A stretch of 64,000 nucleotides of DNA from Streptomyces sp. HM190 (GTDB lineage: Bacteria > Actinomycetota > Actinomycetes > Streptomycetales > Streptomycetaceae), in assembly GCF_009857135.1 (NCBI RefSeq), contig NZ_CP047318.1, positions 1,116,001 through 1,180,000 of the forward strand, read 5' to 3'. How positions within the stretch are numbered: the first letter of the stretch is position 1; each line of letters begins with the position of its first letter. The notes beneath the pieces are model-generated. The model worked only from the letters and a program-made list of their open reading frames with translations, was not told the origin of the DNA and did no database searches. Made by a program: the position numbers and the translations under genes. Of this stretch, positions 61,554-64,000 are shown one piece after another.

Positions 61554-61978
61554 GTCTCCGTTATCAGGGCGACCAGTTGGAACGGCAGCTCCTTGTCCCA
61601 CTGGGAGACACCGAGGGCGACCCAGCGGCCGTCGACCTGCCACAGGTGCACGTCGGGGACGTGCGAGCTGAGCACCGCCCACGGCTGCGGTATGTCCTCG
61701 CCCTCCATGGAACGGTCGAGGACGCTCCAGAGGCTGATCACGTCCGGGGCGCCCCAGCGCTCGGCGAGCCGCTCCGACAGGGCGTCACGGTCCGCCTCGT
61801 ACTGCTCCTCGGTCTCCTCCCGGCGGGTGCCGTCGTCCTCCCAGAAGTCGGCGCTCGTCTGTAAGGCGGCGACGTGGTAACCGGGACCGCCCGGGCCGGC
61901 GTCCGAACGGCCGGGCTCCGCGGGGAACTCGGCGGAGCACAGCCTCTCGATGAGGGCGAGGTGCCGTGTGATGCTCAT
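61541..61978 (-). CDS. Hypothetical protein (chromosomal)
   Basis: 145 residues from ATG 61978. Acidic, Trp-rich sequence with ALSERLAERWGAPDVISLWSVLDRSMEGEDIPQPWAVLSSHVPDVHLWQVDGRWVALGVSQWDKELPFQLVALI suggests a small alpha/beta protein, possibly an immunity-like or SMI1-type fold, but I cannot assign it. Codon use is back to strong G/C bias, confirming return to the chromosome. Confidence 0.7.
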   Translation of the reverse strand: MSITRHLALIERLCSAEFPAEPGRSDAGPGGPGYHVAALQTSADFWEDDGTRREETEEQYEADRDALSERLAERWGAPDVISLWSVLDRSMEGEDIPQPWAVLSSHVPDVHLWQVDGRWVALGVSQWDKELPFQLVALITETDPP

Positions 61979-62243
61979 GGGTCCAGTAAAGCGGGCACCA
62001 CTGACAATTGGCGTCCCGTCAGCGGCCGGTCCCGGCCCGACAACGGAAGGGCCGGGGGCGGGGGACGACGGTCCTCCGACGACGACGGGGCGGCAAGCGG
62101 CGCGGGGAAGGCGGTCGTCCGAAAACGGCGCTGCGGTCGGCCGACGCGGCGCTCGGGGAGGTCGGGGGCGGTGGACACTCGCCGGGGTCCCCGTCGGCGA
62201 GTACGATCCGGCAGACACGCGTGCTAGCTGGGAGGACGGGACG

Positions 62244-63401
62244 TTGGGGCAGCTGACCGGCGGGGATCCCTCTCTGCTCCGGAGAATCAACTCGGCTGTG
62301 GTGCTGCACGCGCTGCGCGCCACGGATCACGCCACGCTGACCGAGATCACCCGGGTCACCGGGCTGTCCCGGCCCACGGTCGAGGGCGTCGTCGAAGGGC
62401 TGGTGGAGGCCGGGCTGGTGGTGGAGCGGGCCGCCGACGAAGGGGCCGCCCGACGCCAGGGCCGGCCGGCGCGCCGCTACCGGTTCCGCGCGGAGGCGGG
62501 GCACCTGCTGGGACTGGAGGTGGGGTCGCACGGCGTCACCGCGCTGCTCGCGGACCTCGACGGGCGGGTGCTCGGCTCGCTGGCCAAGGACGTCGCCGAG
62601 ACCGCGCCGGCGGGCGAGCGGCTGGAACGGCTGCGGTCGACCGTCGCAGAGCTGCTCCGCAGGTCGGGTGTCGCGCGGGACTCGCTGCGCGCGGTCGGCG
62701 TGGGCACCCCCGGCATCGTCGAGGCCGACGGCACCGTACGGCTCAGTACGGCCCTGCCGCAGTGGACGGGCCTGAACCTGGGCGAACGGCTGAGCCGTTC
62801 CTTCAAGTGCCCGGTCCTGGTGGAGAACGACGCCAACGCCGCCGCGGTCGCCGAGCACTGGAAGGGCGCGGCCACCGAGTCCGACGACCTGGTGTTCGTG
62901 CTGGCCGGGCTGAGCCCCGGCGCGGGTGCACTGATCGGCGGGCGGCTGCACCGGGGCTACGGGGGCGCGGCCGGGGAGATCGGCGCGCTGCACCTGCTGG
63001 GCCGGGAGGCCACTCCCGAGGCCCTGCTGTCGACCACCGGCGAGCCGCTGCACCCGCTCGACGAGCAGGCCGTCGCCGAGGTGTTCCGGCACGCGCGCGA
63101 GGGCGACGAGCGATCCCGCGCCGCAGTGGAGCGCTTCCTGCAGCGGCTGGTGCACGACGTGGCCGCGCTGGTGCTGGCGCTCGATCCCGAGCTGGTCGTC
63201 GTGGGCGGCTGGGCGACCGGCCTCGACGACGTCCTCGATCCCCTGCGGCGCGAACTCGCCCGCTACTGCCTGCGTCCGCCACGGGTGGCCCTGTCACGGC
63301 TGGGCGAGACGGCCGTCGCCATGGGCGCGCTGCGGCTCGCGCTCGACCACGTCGAGGAGCAGTTGTTCGCGGTCGAGGGCACGGTCACGGCCCGGCGCTG
63401 A
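62244..63401 (+). CDS. ROK-family transcriptional regulator / sugar kinase-like
   Basis: 385 residues from TTG 62244, with GGGAGGAC upstream. The N-terminal winged helix (INSAVVLHALRATDHATLTEITRVTGLSRPTVEGVVEGLVEAGLV, about 14-58) is followed by an ROK domain. It has a nucleotide-binding GLEVGSHGVTALLADLDG, the signature LVENDANAAAVAEHWKG and HRGYGGAAGEIGALHLLG. The zinc-binding CxCGxxGC of ROK kinases is missing here, as in many regulator-only members. It probably controls a nearby sugar-uptake or catabolic operon outside the window. Confidence 0.87.
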   Translation: MGQLTGGDPSLLRRINSAVVLHALRATDHATLTEITRVTGLSRPTVEGVVEGLVEAGLVVERAADEGAARRQGRPARRYRFRAEAGHLLGLEVGSHGVTALLADLDGRVLGSLAKDVAETAPAGERLERLRSTVAELLRRSGVARDSLRAVGVGTPGIVEADGTVRLSTALPQWTGLNLGERLSRSFKCPVLVENDANAAAVAEHWKGAATESDDLVFVLAGLSPGAGALIGGRLHRGYGGAAGEIGALHLLGREATPEALLSTTGEPLHPLDEQAVAEVFRHAREGDERSRAAVERFLQRLVHDVAALVLALDPELVVVGGWATGLDDVLDPLRRELARYCLRPPRVALSRLGETAVAMGALRLALDHVEEQLFAVEGTVTARR

Positions 63402-63432
63402 CCCGCGGCCGGCCGGGGCCCCGTACGCAGGG

Positions 63433-63460
63433 CCGTGCCCCGGAGGTGTCCGGGGCACGG
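63433..63460 (+). terminator. Terminator after the ROK gene
   Basis: A perfect 11-bp stem (63433-63443 with 63450-63460) and 6-base loop, 32 bases after the stop. Confidence 0.8.
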
Positions 63461-63617
63461 CGGGCGCGGCTCGTCCGGGCCGGCGTCCGCGGGGACGCAC
63501 GGCTCAGACCGCGCGACTCGGACCACGCGGCCTGAGGAGGCGTGGCTCGGATCGCCCGGCTCGGACCACGCCGCTCAAGGACGCGTGGCTCGGACCGCCC
63601 GGCCCAGAGCGCTCGGC
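63461..63617. repeat. Imperfect GGCTCGGACC direct repeats, non-coding
   Basis: The motif GGCTCGGA(C/T)C with CCACGC/CGCCCG spacers recurs four or more times between the ROK terminator and the 3' end of the GntR gene. No gene is seen. Confidence 0.5.
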
Positions 63618-64000
63618 TCAGGACGCCCGGCGTTCCGCGCCGTGGTGGATCTCGACGTCGCCCGAGGCGTCGAAGGTCAGGCGGCAGGTGTCGGCGCGGT
63701 AGGTGGCCAGGGAGACGGCGGCGGCACGTCCCCGGGCGAAGAATCGGGTCGTGACGACGAGGACGGGCGCGCCCGGCAGCCGGTCCAGTTCCTTCGCGTC
63801 CTCCGCGCGCGCGGAGCCCAGCTCCACCGAGCGGTCCTGCCCCTCCAGGTCGAGCCGCTGCAGCTCGCGCAGCACCGCACGCGCGCGGGCCGCGCCGGAG
63901 GGCGCGTCTATGGCGGAGAGGGCGGGCACCGAGGCGGCCGGGATGTAGAGCAGCTCGGCGGCCACGGGCTGGCCGTGGGACACGCGGGAGCGGCGTACGA
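63618..64000 (-). CDS. GntR-family regulator, UTRA ligand domain (partial, 5' end outside window)
   Basis: The minus-strand frame is open to the window edge. RSRVSHGQPVAAELLYIPAASVPALSAIDAP and TRFFARGRAAAVSLATYRADTCRLTF are typical of the UTRA effector domain of HutC/GntR regulators, ending at the usual place. The N-terminal winged helix lies beyond 64000. Confidence 0.75.
   Translation of the reverse strand, partial: VRRSRVSHGQPVAAELLYIPAASVPALSAIDAPSGAARARAVLRELQRLDLEGQDRSVELGSARAEDAKELDRLPGAPVLVVTTRFFARGRAAAVSLATYRADTCRLTFDASGDVEIHHGAERRAS

Noticed and set aside
61365..61682. Minus-strand frame over the mug remnant
   Set aside because: Shadow; the plus strand reads the Mug C-terminus and stops at 61476.

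Overview
The window is high-G+C actinobacterial DNA, almost certainly a Streptomyces chromosome. The signs are G/C-ending codons, GTG/TTG starts, DUF397/XRE regulator modules, a c-di-AMP riboswitch ahead of an NlpC/P60 hydrolase, and a bioF/bioBAD plus purB neighbourhood of Streptomyces type. No rRNA, tRNA or CRISPR array was seen.

1-19.3 kb is ordinary chromosome: a catalytically degenerate ClpP paralogue; a riboswitch-controlled wall hydrolase; an ATPase/XRE/DUF397 regulatory module; biotin synthesis (bioF divergent from bioB-bioA-bioD, with BioB carrying a Cys/His-rich tail); a large LuxR-type regulator without its NTPase half; a secreted lipase; a methyltransferase; a Fic-like toxin/ribbon-helix-helix antitoxin pair; an ABC/FtsX exporter; and an F420-type oxidoreductase.

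19.3-26.6 kb resembles a decayed hypoxia/dormancy cluster. It holds fragments of narK and narI, a flavin/PNPOx protein, an Acg-like nitroreductase, an F420/NADP reductase-like protein, AdhE and a ribosome-hibernation factor. Several 14-bp dyads of the form GGGNC-N4-GNCCC lie in its intergenic regions. A MITE-like element closes the block. 26.7-33.1 kb returns to housekeeping genes (GNAT, two CNNM/CorC transporters, SGNH hydrolase, DUF4326, purB, mug).

33.07-61.40 kb is a mobile island of visibly lower G+C. It is inserted inside the 3' end of mug: the left junction replaces the Mug C-terminus with an island-encoded equivalent, and the original Mug C-terminus sits stranded at 61.40-61.48 kb beside the remnant of a large serine integrase. 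The island carries regulators, Gabija-like gajA/gajB, a PIN protein, Lsr2, twin TetR regulators, small membrane proteins and a VirD4/TraD-like coupling ATPase. It also carries tandem HEPN-like paralogues, a replication-relaxation gene, a large unknown protein with a PD-(D/E)xK-like C-terminus, and a Shedu-like DUF4263 nuclease. Five copies of one IS5-family element, whose transposases are identical, and two related IS1380-family elements have broken it up, interrupting the coupling protein, the replication-relaxation gene and the integrase. It is probably no longer self-mobile but may still act as a defence island.

61.5-64.0 kb is chromosome again (hypothetical protein, ROK regulator, GntR/UTRA regulator running off the end).
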